Origin: DASUAS01 sp963756895
Lineage (GTDB): Bacteria > Actinomycetota > Acidimicrobiia > IMCC26256 > DASPTH01
Assembly (NCBI GenBank): GCA_963756895.1
Contig: CAVWPI010000008.1
Coordinates: forward strand, 248,001-312,000
Direction of reading: 5' to 3'
DNA length: 64,000 nucleotides
Under the pieces are notes generated by a model that was given only the letters and a program-made list of their open reading frames with translations, ran no database searches and was not told the DNA's origin. Shown here piece by piece: positions 1 through 8,903 of the stretch (within the stretch, counting starts at the first letter, position 1; the number at the start of each line of letters is the position of its first letter). The translations under genes and the position numbers were made by a program.

Positions 1-649
1 GTCCCGTGGGCTCGTAGCCCGCGATCACGTGGGTGAAGTCGTGCGCGACGAACACCGCGGGCGAGTTGGGGTCGTCGCCCGGGTACGTGAGCTTGTTGCG
101 CCGATAGAAGTCGACGTACGCCCAGCCGAGCGAACCCTCGGGGAGGTCGTGCATCGCACGCAGCCGCACCGCGAGCTCGGGGTCGGGATGGTCCTTGTCG
201 AGGCCGCCACCTGGCACCAGCGACGGCTCGGCGATGTCGCCCATGATCGCGTCGCTGAACCGCATGTAGTCGGCCAGCGCCTGCTCGGCGCCCTCGCTGA
301 TCAGCTCGCGGATCACCGTGAGCCCGGGCCCGTGCTCCCCCAACGCCGCCGCGTACTCCTCGACCCGCGCCACCTGATCCTCGGTGAGGGGATGGCGACA
401 CGACTCCAGCAGCACCATCATCTCCCGCACCCGGCGGCGCGCGGCCGGGTCGGGCACCGCCTCCGCGGCGGCGTCGGGCCCGAGCGGCGCGAGCGCCTCG
501 ACATCGAGATCGGCACGACCGAACAGACCGGCGACGATCGCACCCAGCACGGCGTGTTGCTCCTCGGTCCCGCCGTCACCGGCGTCGATCGAACTCCGCA
601 GGATGCGGGCGATGGGTTCGACCAGGGCTTGAGCGACGGTTTGCGGCAT
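1..649 (-). CDS. Coq4-like helical protein, C-terminus beyond window
   Basis: The frame opens at the ATG at 647-649 and stays open to the left edge, so the 3' end is missing. The 216 visible residues have a helical, charged N-terminal part (about residues 20-110, weakly TerB-like) and a conserved-looking block ending AVFVAHDFTHVIAGYEPTG. HDFTH resembles the HDxxH zinc motif of Coq4-type proteins, which bind lipid-like quinone precursors; that assignment rests on this motif only. The gene lies 56 bases downstream of the LigD-type polymerase on the same strand and could share its transcript. The long plus-strand frame across this region is a GC-driven shadow. An uncharacterised actinobacterial protein is the safe reading. 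Confidence 0.6.
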   Translation of the reverse strand, partial: MPQTVAQALVEPIARILRSSIDAGDGGTEEQHAVLGAIVAGLFGRADLDVEALAPLGPDAAAEAVPDPAARRRVREMMVLLESCRHPLTEDQVARVEEYAAALGEHGPGLTVIRELISEGAEQALADYMRFSDAIMGDIAEPSLVPGGGLDKDHPDPELAVRLRAMHDLPEGSLGWAYVDFYRRNKLTYPGDDPNSPAVFVAHDFTHVIAGYEPTG

Positions 650-705
650 TCCGAACCGTATCGCCGGATCCGACCACTCTCCGCGCGCGACACCCGCCGG
701 AGCCG

Positions 706-1662
706 TCAGCTCCCTCGGGCCCGCTTGCGCCGCTTGCCCTCGTGCATGGCCTGGACCCGGCCGACGGGGATCTCGTGGCCCTCGGCGATCAGGTCGTCGG
801 CGATGTGCTGCAGTTCGGGCATGTGCTCGGCCCAGGGGTCGCGGTCGGCCAACGCGTCGAGGGCGGTGTGGATGGTGAAGTCGGACGGCGTGATCTCGTC
901 GAGCTCGTCCCACGCGAGCGGGAACGACACCGGTACGCCCGGCCGGAAGCGCGGGCTGTACGCGCTGACGACGGTGGCGCCACCGACGCGCGTGGCGTCG
1001 ACGAAGACCTTGCCCTCGCGGTCCTCCTTCACGAACGCGGTCGTGGCGATCGCAGGATCGAGGCGTTCGACGCGCCCGGCGATGGCGCGTACGGCTGCGG
1101 CGGAATCCTCCGGCGGCGCGGCGTCGTCGACCGGCACGAAGACGTGCACGCCCTTGGCGCCGCTGGTCTTGAGCGCGCCGGCGAGGCCGAGGTCGGTGAG
1201 TGCCTGCCGCACGAGGTGCGCGACCGCGACGACCCGTGCGAAGTCGTCACCCTCGGGTGGGTCGAGGTCGAGCACGAGGTGCGTGATGCGATCGGGACGA
1301 TCGACGGTCACCAGCGCGGGGTGGTACTCGATCGCCCGCTGGTTGCCGAACCACAGCAGCGTGCGGCGGTCGTTGCAGACCGCGTAGCGCACGTCACGCT
1401 TCGACGTCTCCGCCCACCAAGTGACGGTCTCCACCCAGTCGGGCGTGTACTTGGGCACGTTCTTCTGCATGAACGAGTCCTGGCCGCGCATGACCCGGAT
1501 CACGGACAGTGGACGGTCGGCCAGCACCGGGACGATGCGCTCGCTCATCGGGTCGAGGTAGTCGACGAGCTCGCGCTTGGTCGCGCCGGCACCCTCGAAC
1601 AGCTCGGCATCGAGGTTGGTCAGCTTCACCCCGTCGCGCGACTCGCCCGGATCCTTCGGCAT
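706..1662 (-). CDS. LigD-type DNA polymerase/primase domain protein (NHEJ)
   Basis: Intact 318-residue protein of the archaeo-eukaryotic primase family found as the polymerase domain of bacterial ligase D, which fills gaps and adds nucleotides during non-homologous end joining. Visible hallmarks are PKYTPDWV, the catalytic acidic motif LVLDLDPPEGDDF, the SGAKGVHVFVP motif, and the late VSFPLAWDEL segment. The ATG at 1662 is chosen over an upstream start at 1782 because it begins the conserved KLTNLD region and overlaps the stop of the zinc-finger gene as TGATG, implying translational coupling. No ligase or nuclease domain is attached and no ku gene is in the window, so this is a stand-alone polymerase module; partners may lie elsewhere. 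Confidence 0.9.
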   Translation of the reverse strand: MPKDPGESRDGVKLTNLDAELFEGAGATKRELVDYLDPMSERIVPVLADRPLSVIRVMRGQDSFMQKNVPKYTPDWVETVTWWAETSKRDVRYAVCNDRRTLLWFGNQRAIEYHPALVTVDRPDRITHLVLDLDPPEGDDFARVVAVAHLVRQALTDLGLAGALKTSGAKGVHVFVPVDDAAPPEDSAAAVRAIAGRVERLDPAIATTAFVKEDREGKVFVDATRVGGATVVSAYSPRFRPGVPVSFPLAWDELDEITPSDFTIHTALDALADRDPWAEHMPELQHIADDLIAEGHEIPVGRVQAMHEGKRRKRARGS

Positions 1663-2039
1663 CAGCGAACCCCTGCCCGCGCGCGCGATCGCGCGCCGAG
1701 GCGGGTGCACTCGATGCAAGCCCGGGCGGAAGGCAGCGCGGCAAGGCGCTCGGCACCTATCTCGTCGCCGCAGCGTTCGCACACGCCGTAGGTGCCCGCG
1801 TCGACACGCGCCGCCGCGTCCTCGAGCGCGCCGAGCTGCTCTCGGGCCTCGTCCAGGAGGCTCACGACCTGCGCCCGCTCGAAGGCGAGCGTGGCGCCCT
1901 CGGGGTCGTGCTCGTCGTCGACGTTCGCGGTGTCGACCGACGCGGCGATGTCGTCGAACGACCGCTGGAGCTCCGCGACGCGCACCTGGGCGTCGTCACG
2001 GGCCCGCTCCACGGCCAGGCGCAAGGGATTCGGGCTCAC
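1662..2039 (-). CDS. TraR/DksA-type zinc-finger protein
   Basis: Intact 125-residue protein. Residues 1-80 form a long charged helical segment (coiled-coil-like, as in DksA). The C-terminal part carries a four-cysteine finger, CERCGD followed about 20 residues later by CIECTR. This is the TraR/DksA C4 architecture, whose members bind in the RNA polymerase secondary channel or act as general small zinc proteins; which applies here is unknown. Its TGA overlaps the ATG of the LigD-type polymerase, so the two are probably one translationally coupled operon. The tail after the finger is short and basic. Confidence 0.85.
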   Translation of the reverse strand: MSPNPLRLAVERARDDAQVRVAELQRSFDDIAASVDTANVDDEHDPEGATLAFERAQVVSLLDEAREQLGALEDAAARVDAGTYGVCERCGDEIGAERLAALPSARACIECTRLGARSRARAGVR

Positions 2040-2084
2040 GGGCCACCACGGTAGTGATGCTCAACCGGGCTGCCGCGCCCGCCG

Positions 2085-2429
2085 ATGGAATTCGCCATGC
2101 AGGTTGCAGTGCTCAGTGCAGGGTTCGCATTCGGGGTCGCCGCCTTCGTGGCGTGGTTGCTGGTGATGCTCCACCACGACCGCAACCATCGCATGGCGCT
2201 CATCCAGGCCGCGCACGACCGCACCCGGTCGCACCGCCGCGCCACCCTGACCGCCCAGCACATACCGGCGCCGACGACGTCGACCGCGCCCGTCGTGCGG
2301 GCGGGCTCGTTCTGCCGCGTGCCGGGGAACATCGGGTACTCCAAGAACGGCACCGTGCTGGTGTGCGAGTCGAGCGCGAGCGGCCGGCCGCGCTGGCGGC
2401 GCGCCGAGGCGATCCGCGCCGCGAGCTGA
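2085..2429 (+). CDS. Small single-pass membrane protein, unknown function
   Basis: Intact frame of 114 residues from ATG 2085; an internal ATG at 2097 is an equally good start. Residues 6-27 (VAVLSAGFAFGVAAFVAWLL region) form one hydrophobic segment, followed by a basic cytoplasmic-type stretch. A compact C-terminal motif, FCRVPGNIGYSKNGTVLVC, has two cysteines flanking a predicted beta hairpin. It is divergent from the zinc-finger gene (46-base gap). I do not recognise a family with a known function; the conserved-looking tail argues it is real. Confidence 0.65.
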   Translation: MEFAMQVAVLSAGFAFGVAAFVAWLLVMLHHDRNHRMALIQAAHDRTRSHRRATLTAQHIPAPTTSTAPVVRAGSFCRVPGNIGYSKNGTVLVCESSASGRPRWRRAEAIRAAS

Positions 2430-2455
2430 CTTCGGCCGCCGGTAGCGTTGGCCAC

Positions 2456-2860
2456 GTGCCGACGATCGACGACGTCGAGCGGATCATCGCCGACCTTCCC
2501 GAGGTCACCGCGGGCGAACGTTACGGACGCCGCACCTGGTTCGTGCGGGGGAAGTCGTTCGCGTGGGAACGGCCGTTCAGCAAGGCCGACCTCAAGCGCT
2601 TCGGTGACGAGGCTCCGCCCGACGGCCCCATCCTCGCGGTGTCGGTCGATGACCTCGAGGAGAAGGAAGCCGTCCTCGCCGCGGGCAAGCGGGGCGTGTT
2701 CACCATCGCACACTTCGACGGCTTCCCTGCCGTCCTGCTCCAGCTGAAGGCCGTCGGCACGCGCGTGCTGCGTGACGCGATCGTCGACGGCTGGCTGGCG
2801 TCGGCGCCGCCCGTGCTCGCCGACGAGTTCGTCGCGTCAGGAGGACTGCGCAAGCGCTGA
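2456..2860 (+). CDS. MmcQ/YjbR family protein
   Basis: Intact 134-residue protein with a GTG start at 2456. The order TIDDVERIIADLPEVT, then TWFVRGKSFAWERPF, then GPILAVSVDDLEEKEAVLA and FDGFPAVLLQL is typical of the YjbR (MmcQ) fold, small cytoplasmic proteins with a CyaY-like DNA-binding fold whose physiological role is undefined. It is transcribed alone, 26 bases after the small membrane protein, so the two may share a transcript. GTG is preferred because the family starts directly with this helix. Confidence 0.85.
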   Translation: MPTIDDVERIIADLPEVTAGERYGRRTWFVRGKSFAWERPFSKADLKRFGDEAPPDGPILAVSVDDLEEKEAVLAAGKRGVFTIAHFDGFPAVLLQLKAVGTRVLRDAIVDGWLASAPPVLADEFVASGGLRKR

Positions 2861-2868
2861 CGCGGGGA

Positions 2869-2970
2869 GCGGACCAGGCGGACCAGGCGGACTCGGCGGA
2901 CTTGCTGGCGCGTCGCGGCACCAAAGCTTGAGGGACCGGCCTGGAGGGACCGGCCTGAGGGACCGGCCTG
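2869..2970. repeat. Two short tandem repeats between MmcQ and fucosyltransferase genes
   Basis: Positions 2869-2895 hold three copies of a 9-base unit (gcggaccag, last copy degenerate). Positions 2930-2970 hold three copies of a 14-base unit (gagggaccggcctg; the third lacks the first g). Both lie in the 140-base spacer before the fucosyltransferase start. No array-type spacers are present, so this is not CRISPR. Slippage in GC-rich DNA is the simplest origin. Confidence 0.75.
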
Positions 2971-3000
2971 ACCGGTTGGCACCCGGGCTAGACGTGACCG

Positions 3001-3900
3001 GTGGAGCGCTTCGTCGTCATGGGTCTGTCCGGAGGGCTCGGCAACCAGTTGTTCCAGTACGCGGCGGGCCTCGGCATCGCCACCCGGCTCGGCGCGGTGC
3101 TGCGCCTGGACGATTCGGCCGTCCGGCCCGACGAGCGCTGGCTCCCCGACCTGCTCGGCCCGCACTACCGGGCCGCGTCGCGCCTCGACCTGGCGCGGCT
3201 CGGCCAGGTCGGCGGTGGTGAGCGGGCGATCGACAAGGCGGCGACGCGAAGCTGCCCGCGTGGCCGTCCGCGGCGCACGACGGCTGGCGCGCCGCACGCC
3301 GGCGGTGCTCGGGCAGGAAGCGCCCGACGTCTCGTCCTTCGACCCGTCGCTCCTCACCATCGACCTGCCCGTGCTGCTCCGAGGGTGGTACCAGACCGAG
3401 CGGTACTTCGAGGACATCGCCGACGAGGTCGTGGCGCACCTCCACCTCCCCGATGTCCCCCTGCCAGCGCACCTCGACGGCGACCGTCCCCTGGTCGCGG
3501 TCAGCTTCCGCCGGGGTGACTACGTACGGCAGGGCTGGCAGCTCCCGCTCTCGTACTACGAACGCGCCCTGGCGCGGGTGGTGGAAGCGGTCCCCGACCC
3601 CGGGTTCCTCGTGTTCGGCGACGACCCCGAGTTCGTGCACCTGATCACCGGTGGGTGGCTCGTTACGGACCCGCCACCGACGCGTACGACGTGGCCGGCG
3701 GCGAGATCGAGCACCTCGTGCTCGCGAGTACGTGCGACCACGCGGTGATCGCGAACTCCTTGTTCGCGTGGTGGGGCGCGTGGCTCGGCGAACGGCGCCG
3801 TGGGCGCACGCCGGGCACGGTCCTCGCTCCCGCCGCGTACCCCGCCCGCTTCGGCAGCGGTGTCGTGCCCGATCGCTGGGAGCTCGTGCCCGACGAGTGA
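3001..3900 (+). CDS. Alpha-1,2-fucosyltransferase-like glycosyltransferase (GT11), frameshifted
   Basis: The GTG start at 3001 opens MGLSGGLGNQLFQYAAGLG, the signature N-terminus of family GT11, which transfers fucose from GDP-fucose to galactose-type acceptors. After a break at about 3230-3300 (probably two indels) the product continues with LLRGWYQTERYFED and VSFRRGDYV, the donor-binding HxRRGDY-type motif. After another break near 3650 it ends with HAVIANSLFAWWGAWLG and the stop at 3898-3900. Reassembled length, about 295 residues, is normal for GT11. It is convergent with a GDP-L-fucose synthase gene, so donor and transferase are adjacent. As sequenced it cannot be translated in one frame; I read this as sequence error rather than decay. 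Confidence 0.75.
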
Positions 3901-3923
3901 CGCCCGGCGCCGGCCGTCGCGCG

Positions 3924-4857
3924 TCAGCCGGTGGTGTCGTGCATCGAACCGATCGTCTCCGCGATGCCGTCGCGCAGCGCGATGGTGGCTTCGAAGCCGA
4001 ACGCCTTGCGCGCCGCCGACGTGTCGAGCCGACGGCGAGGTTGGCCGTTGGGACGGGTCGGCTCCCACTCGATCCGGCCGGTGAATCCGGTCAGCTCGGC
4101 GACGAGCCGCGCGAGGTCGCCGATGGAGATCTCGTCACCCGAACCGAGGTTCAGTGGCGCGGCCTCGTCGTACTGCGCCAGCGCGAGCGAGAACCCGCGG
4201 GCGGCGTCGTCGACGTGCAGGAAGTCGCGGGTCGGGCTGCCGTCACCCCACAGCGACACCGTCGGGGCATCCGGCGCCACCGCGGCGGAGAACTTGACGA
4301 TCATCGCCGGGATCACGTGGCTGGTCTCGACGCCGGTGTGGTCGCCCGGCCCGTAGAGGTTGGTGGGCAACAGGTACACGAAGTTGCACCCGTACTGCTC
4401 ACGGTACGCCTGGGCCTACACGAGCAGCATCCGCTTGGCCAACCCGTACGGCGCGTTGGTCTCCTCGGGATAGCCCGACCACAGGTCCGCCTCACGAAAC
4501 GGCACCGCGGGCCGCACCGGGTACGCACACGGTGCCCGCCACGACGACCTTCGCGACGGCCGCGACGCGGCACGCCTCGAGCAGCTCGATGCCCATCAGC
4601 GCGTTCTCGAAGAAGAAGCGGCCCGGTTCCGCCTGGTTGGCGCCGATCCCGCCCACGATCGCGGCGAGGTGGATCACCGCGTCCGGCCGATGGTCGCGCA
4701 ACATGGCCAGGATCTGCGCGCGCTCGCGCAGGTCGTCGTCGGCGTGCCGGAGCGCGACGACGTCGGCTCCGTCGTCACACAGCTGCCGGGTGACGTGCCG
4801 ACCCAGGAAGCCGGTGGCGCCGGTCACCACCACCCGGGCAGCATCGACGACGAACAC
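3924..4857 (-). CDS. fcl: GDP-L-fucose synthase, frameshifted and with in-frame TAG
   Basis: NAD(P)-dependent epimerase/reductase that makes GDP-L-fucose from GDP-4-keto-6-deoxymannose. Visible parts in order: Rossmann motif VVVTGATGFLGRHV, VIHLAAIVGGIGANQ, then after a break near 4500-4530 the YPEETNAPYGLAKRMLLV block with the Y-x3-K catalytic pair, and GCNFVYLLPTNLYGPGD. A TAG at about 4416 replaces the codon expected between MLLV and AQAYREQYG (CAG in relatives, one base different). The C-terminus through LNLGSGDEISIGDLA is intact. Start taken as GTG 4857. It is convergent with the fucosyltransferase (23-base gap). No GDP-mannose dehydratase is in view. Confidence 0.75.
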
Positions 4858-4880
4858 GCGGGCGAGCCTACGCGTGGGAC

Positions 4881-6467
4881 CTAGGCGTGCCCGGCCTGCA
4901 CGACCGCGTCGTAGTGAGCGAGCGCGGCGAGGTGGTCGCCGTCGGCGCGGAGGCCGACGAACCCGTCGGGGCGGATCGCGAGCACGGTGACGTCCCGCAC
5001 GCCCAGCTCGTCGGTGGCGCCGGCGTCGATCCCGCCGACGCCTCCGGGACGGTGATCGGCGGCGGTGAACGCCACCACCACGTCGAGTCGAGGTGAGGCC
5101 TCGACCTGCTGACGCGCGCCGTCGATCAGGGCGCCGAAGGCGTCGTTCGCGGCGGAGGGACCCGCGAGGAGCGCGACGGTGTGGCCACGCCGGTGCGCGT
5201 ACGCGTGCAGACGATCGGGGCCGTCGCCGACCGGCGCGACCGCGATCGTGTCGGGCATGCGGTCGCCGGGACCCAGGTGCTCGTCGGCGTCGCCGGCGAC
5301 GATCGGCGACACCGAGTAGTCGATGTTCAGCTCAGCGTGCGCGACCGCCTCGTGGTGACGCGTCGCCTCGACTGCGAACGTCGACCGCAACGCGTCGTCG
5401 CGCGCGGCCCGGGCCGCCGATCCGACGACGAGCTGCGCGTGTTCGAAGTCGTCGCCGGAGTCGGCCACGACCTGCGCGGCGGGTCGTCGCTCCGCCTGGT
5501 AGCTGTCGAGCAGCGCGGCGTCGGCCGCGTCGTCGATCACCAGCGCCAGCTTCCACGCCAGGTTGGCCGCGTCCTGCAGCCCAGTGTTCATGCCGTGGCC
5601 CTGCGCGGGCGAGCAGAGGTGCGCGGCGTCGCCGGCGAGGAGCACCCGACCCGACCGGAACCGCTGGGCCACGTCGCTGTGGCACTGGAAGCGCACCGGG
5701 TTCTCGACGCCGACGAACGACACGTCGGGGTAGTACGTGGTGAGCGTGCCGGTGGCGTCGGCCACGAGATCGGACTCGGGTGACGACGGCCGCAGGTACA
5801 CCCGCCACCGCCGGTCGGGCAGTGGGGTCACGATCACCGAAGGCGGGTCGAGGTACACCGACGTGACGTCGTACGCTCCGGCCATTCAGCGATCGTGGCG
5901 TCGAACACCGCCCACGGCTCGGGGATGTCGTGGCCGTCGTACTCCACCCCGATGGCGCCACGGGTCGGGCTGTGCAGCCCGTCGCAGCCGATCACCCACG
6001 CCACCTCGACGTCGTGCGCCTCACCGTCGCGCTCGATCTCGGCGCGCACCGAGTCGGCGCCCGCGGTCAGCGCCACCAGCTTCGAGCCGCGGGTGACCGC
6101 GCCACCCTGATCGGTCAGGTAGGAGGTGAGGATCCGCTCGGTGATCTCCTCCGACACGCCGATGTCGTACGCGTAGCGACTGCCGGCGATGGCGGTGTCG
6201 AACGACCCGAGCACCTCACCACCGGAGTGGAGCGTGGCCCCGCGCTGCGGCGTGCCGGCGTCGAGGAACAGGTCGGCGAGCCCGAGCGACTCGAACAGCT
6301 CGAGCGACCGGGGATGGACCACGGTGGCGCGGTCCCAGTGGTTGAGCTGGGTGTGGGCGTCGACGAGCAGGCACGGCACGCCGCGCCGGTGCAGCTCGGC
6401 TGCCAGCAAGAGCCCGGTCGGGCCCGGCGCCGACCACGAGAACGTCGGGATCGGTTCCTGCACGCAT
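4881..6467 (-). CDS. FAD-dependent aromatic monooxygenase (class A), frameshifted
   Basis: Starts at ATG 6467 with PDVLVVGAGP; a break near 6425 shifts into the frame carrying TGLLLAAELHRRG, the second half of the FAD Rossmann motif. The DG motif (WVIGCDGLHSPTR) follows, another break occurs near 5880, and the GD motif GRVLLAGDAAHLCSPAQGHG with the MNTGLQDAANLAWKLA helix completes the PheA/TfdB-like core. The C-terminal 180 residues form the thioredoxin-like domain usual in phenol or resorcinol hydroxylases. Total about 525 residues, normal for the family. It is divergent from the desaturase. Substrate cannot be read from the sequence; an NAD(P)H-dependent ring hydroxylase is likely. Confidence 0.8.
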
Positions 6468-6579
6468 CGCCAATTCCCCCCGATCCCCCGGTGCCCCGCC
6501 GGTGGGCGGATCCTACGAAAGTCGGGCGCGACCCGCCCCCGTGTCCCCGCGGGGGCCTTCAGGGTTGCTACCTTTCTCA

Positions 6580-6605
6580 TCGTCAGTCGGAGCGCGCTCT
6601 GACGA
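6580..6605. promoter_or_regulatory. Inverted repeat in divergent promoter region
   Basis: Arms tcgtcag (6580-6586) and ctgacga (6599-6605) are perfect complements separated by 12 bases. The site lies between the divergent monooxygenase and desaturase genes, so it may be an operator. Seven-base arms are short for GC-rich DNA and the call is tentative. Confidence 0.3.
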
Positions 6606-6671
6606 GTTGTCCAGACCCCGCCATTCGGACATCGCGCCCTTCCCGCAAGACCCGAGAGAAGTGGTCGCGAG

Positions 6672-7629
6672 ATGAGCATCGTGATGGACCGGCCGGTTGA
6701 CGCCATACGCCGTGCCGACCTCGAGCAGTACGCGGGCTCCGATCTCCCGCGCAGCCTCCGGAGCCTGGCCACCTCGCTGGTGCCGTTCCTCGTGCTCTGG
6801 GCGTTGATGTTCGTGGCGTACCCGGTGTCGTACTGGCTGGTGCTGCTGCTCGCGGTGCCCGCCGCCGCGTTCCTGGTGCGCACCTACATCATGTTCCACG
6901 ACTGCGTGCACGGCTCGCTCCTCTCGAGCCGCCGCGCGAACGCGTGGCTGGGCACCGCGCTCGGGCTTGCTCGTGTTCACGCCGTTCGCGCGCTGGCGCT
7001 ACGAGCACCTCATCCACCACGCAACCGCCGGTGACCTCGACCGTCGCTTCGTCGGCGACGTGCCGATGCTCACCGTGACGGAGTACAACGCCAAGCCCTG
7101 GTTCTTCCGCTTCGGCTACCGCCTGTACCGGACTCCCCTCGTGATGTTCGGGCTCGGGTCGATCTACTCGACGATCATCATGCAGCGGATCCCGACGAGT
7201 GGAGCTCGCAACCGGATGCAGCGCAGCGTGTGGATCACGAACCTCGCGGTCGTGGTCTTCGTCGCCGCGCTGTGCTTCGCGTTCGGCTGGCAGGCGGTGC
7301 TCTTCGTCGAGCTGCCGATCGTCATCCTCGCGGGGAGCTGCGGCATCTGGCTCTTCTACGTGCAGCACCAGTTCGACGACACCTACTGGGAGCGCACCGA
7401 CGAGTGGGGCTTCAACGACGCCGCGCTGCGCGGGAGCTCGCACCTGGACCTGCCGAGGGTCCTGCAGTTCTTCAGCGGGAACATCGGCTTCCACCACGTC
7501 CACCACCTCAACCCGAAGATCCCCAACTACAACCTGCAGCGCGCCCACGAAGAGCAGCCGATGTTCCGGCCGGTGCCGGCGGTGTCCTTCACCGACGGCC
7601 TGCGCGCGACCACGCTGAAGCTCTGGTGA
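6672..7629 (+). CDS. Membrane fatty-acid desaturase, one frameshift
   Basis: Di-iron membrane desaturase that inserts double bonds into acyl chains. The three histidine boxes are present in order: HDCVHGS (about residue 77), HLIHHAT (about residue 114) and HHVHH near the C-terminus. Hydrophobic pairs occur at about residues 35-75 and 190-235. One indel near 6965 moves from the first frame (ending GTALGL) to the second (resuming LLVFTPFARWRYEHLIHH). Length, about 318 residues, suits the acyl-lipid/carotenoid desaturase group. Start ATG 6672 has a weak purine stretch upstream. It is divergent from the FAD monooxygenase and convergent with the amidohydrolase. Confidence 0.85.
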
Positions 7630-7673
7630 CGAGGACTCGCAGCAGATGATGACCTGGAAGCAGGCCCGCGCCG

Positions 7674-8903
7674 TCAGGTGACGGTCGCGCGCTGCTCCTC
7701 GGTCGCCAGCCATCCGCCCTCGCGCCGCATCGTCGGCGCCGCGACCAGGCCCGCCTCCGCACCGAGGAGGAACCCGATGTTGTCGTGGTACAGCGCGGGC
7801 GCCGATTCCGCGTCGAGGCCGCGAGCCTCGTAGTCGGGCAGGGGCGCGTCGGTGCCCTCGGAGTGCGGGAAGTCGCTGCACAGCATGAAGAGGTCACCGG
7901 CCTGCTGGGCGAGACGGTCGGGCTGTTCGTAGGAGAACGCGGCGACGCGCACCTGGCGGCGGAAGTACTCGCTGGGACGGTCGTCGAGCGTCGCGACCGC
8001 GCCACCGTTGAGCCGATTGGTGAACTCCCAGCCACCGTCGAGCATCGGCAGGTAGCCGGGGACCCACATCCCGCCGAGCTCGATCACTCCGATGCGCAGG
8101 TCGGGATGGCGCGGCGAGCACGCCGTGCACGATGAGGTCGGTGACCGCGACCGCGGGTGCGGTCGACAACATGATCGAGTCGAGCGGCGACACGAAGTGC
8201 TCCGGCTCGTCGGTGTACCAGCCGTCGGCGGCGGCGCGCTGCTGCTCACCGACGTGGAACGTCGGCGTCACCCCGTGCTCGGCGAACGCCGACCACAGCC
8301 GGTCGTGCGCAGGATGTGACAGCGGCTTCCCGTCGACCGGCGTCGCGCCGATCATCGCCATCCGCACGTCGGCCGCGTCGAGCGCGGCGAGATGCGTCTC
8401 CAGCCACGCCGGGATCGCGGAGGGTGACGTGCGCGACCGGATGCAGCCGGCCGTCACCGTCAGTTCGCACCTCGGCGCACCAGCGGTTCCACGCGCCCAT
8501 GTTGGCGGTGAGCGCCGGCAACGACTCGGAGAGCGTCCGTTCCCACAGCAGCCCGAAGTTCGGGAACAGCACCGCTTCGTCGACACCCATGGCATCGAGG
8601 CGCGCCACCCGGGCCGCCGGCTCCCAGTAGTCGGCGGGCAACGCGTCGTCGTACGAGTACTCGGGCGGCAGCCCGTCGCGGAGGCGCATCCGGTGGCGGC
8701 CGACTTCACCGGTGTCCGCGCGGGTGCTGCACGTCGGCGAGCTCCAGGCGACGATCGCGCCAGCAGACCCACGAGTACCCGAGCTCGTCGTCGACGATGG
8801 CGAGCGCGTCGTCGGTGTGTTCCGGATCGATGTGGTCCCGCCACATGGTCCGCGACTCGTAGAGGTGCTGATCGCAGTCGATGACCCTCGCCCCGTCGCT
8901 CAT
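7674..8903 (-). CDS. Amidohydrolase family metal-dependent hydrolase, frameshifted
   Basis: TIM-barrel hydrolase/decarboxylase of the amidohydrolase-2 type. The N-terminus shows the metal-ligand element VIDCDQHLYES (D-x-H form). Later come EAVLFPNFGLLWERTL, the HVGE strand, SEYFRRQVRVAAFSYEQPD and the catalytic aspartate block LCSDFPHSEGTD. The frame changes near 8700, 8430 and 8115. Its ATG (8903) overlaps the HNH nuclease stop as ATGA, so the two genes may be co-translated. It resembles the second amidohydrolase at 53.3-54.6 kb in architecture (DFPHxEG tail). Such proteins often act on lactones or carboxylated rings in actinobacterial catabolic clusters; substrate unknown. Confidence 0.8.

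Noticed and set aside
29..1387. 452-residue plus-strand ORF over the first genes
   Set aside because: Runs opposite to the Coq4-like and LigD genes, has no family pattern and is very Arg/Val-rich, as expected for antisense frames in GC-rich DNA.
2930..2970. Tandem repeats as a CRISPR array
   Set aside because: Units are 14 bases and directly adjacent with no spacers; no cas genes nearby.
4410..4425. TAG in GDP-fucose synthase as pyrrolysine
   Set aside because: Pyrrolysine is not expected in this family or lineage, and the position holds Gln in relatives.
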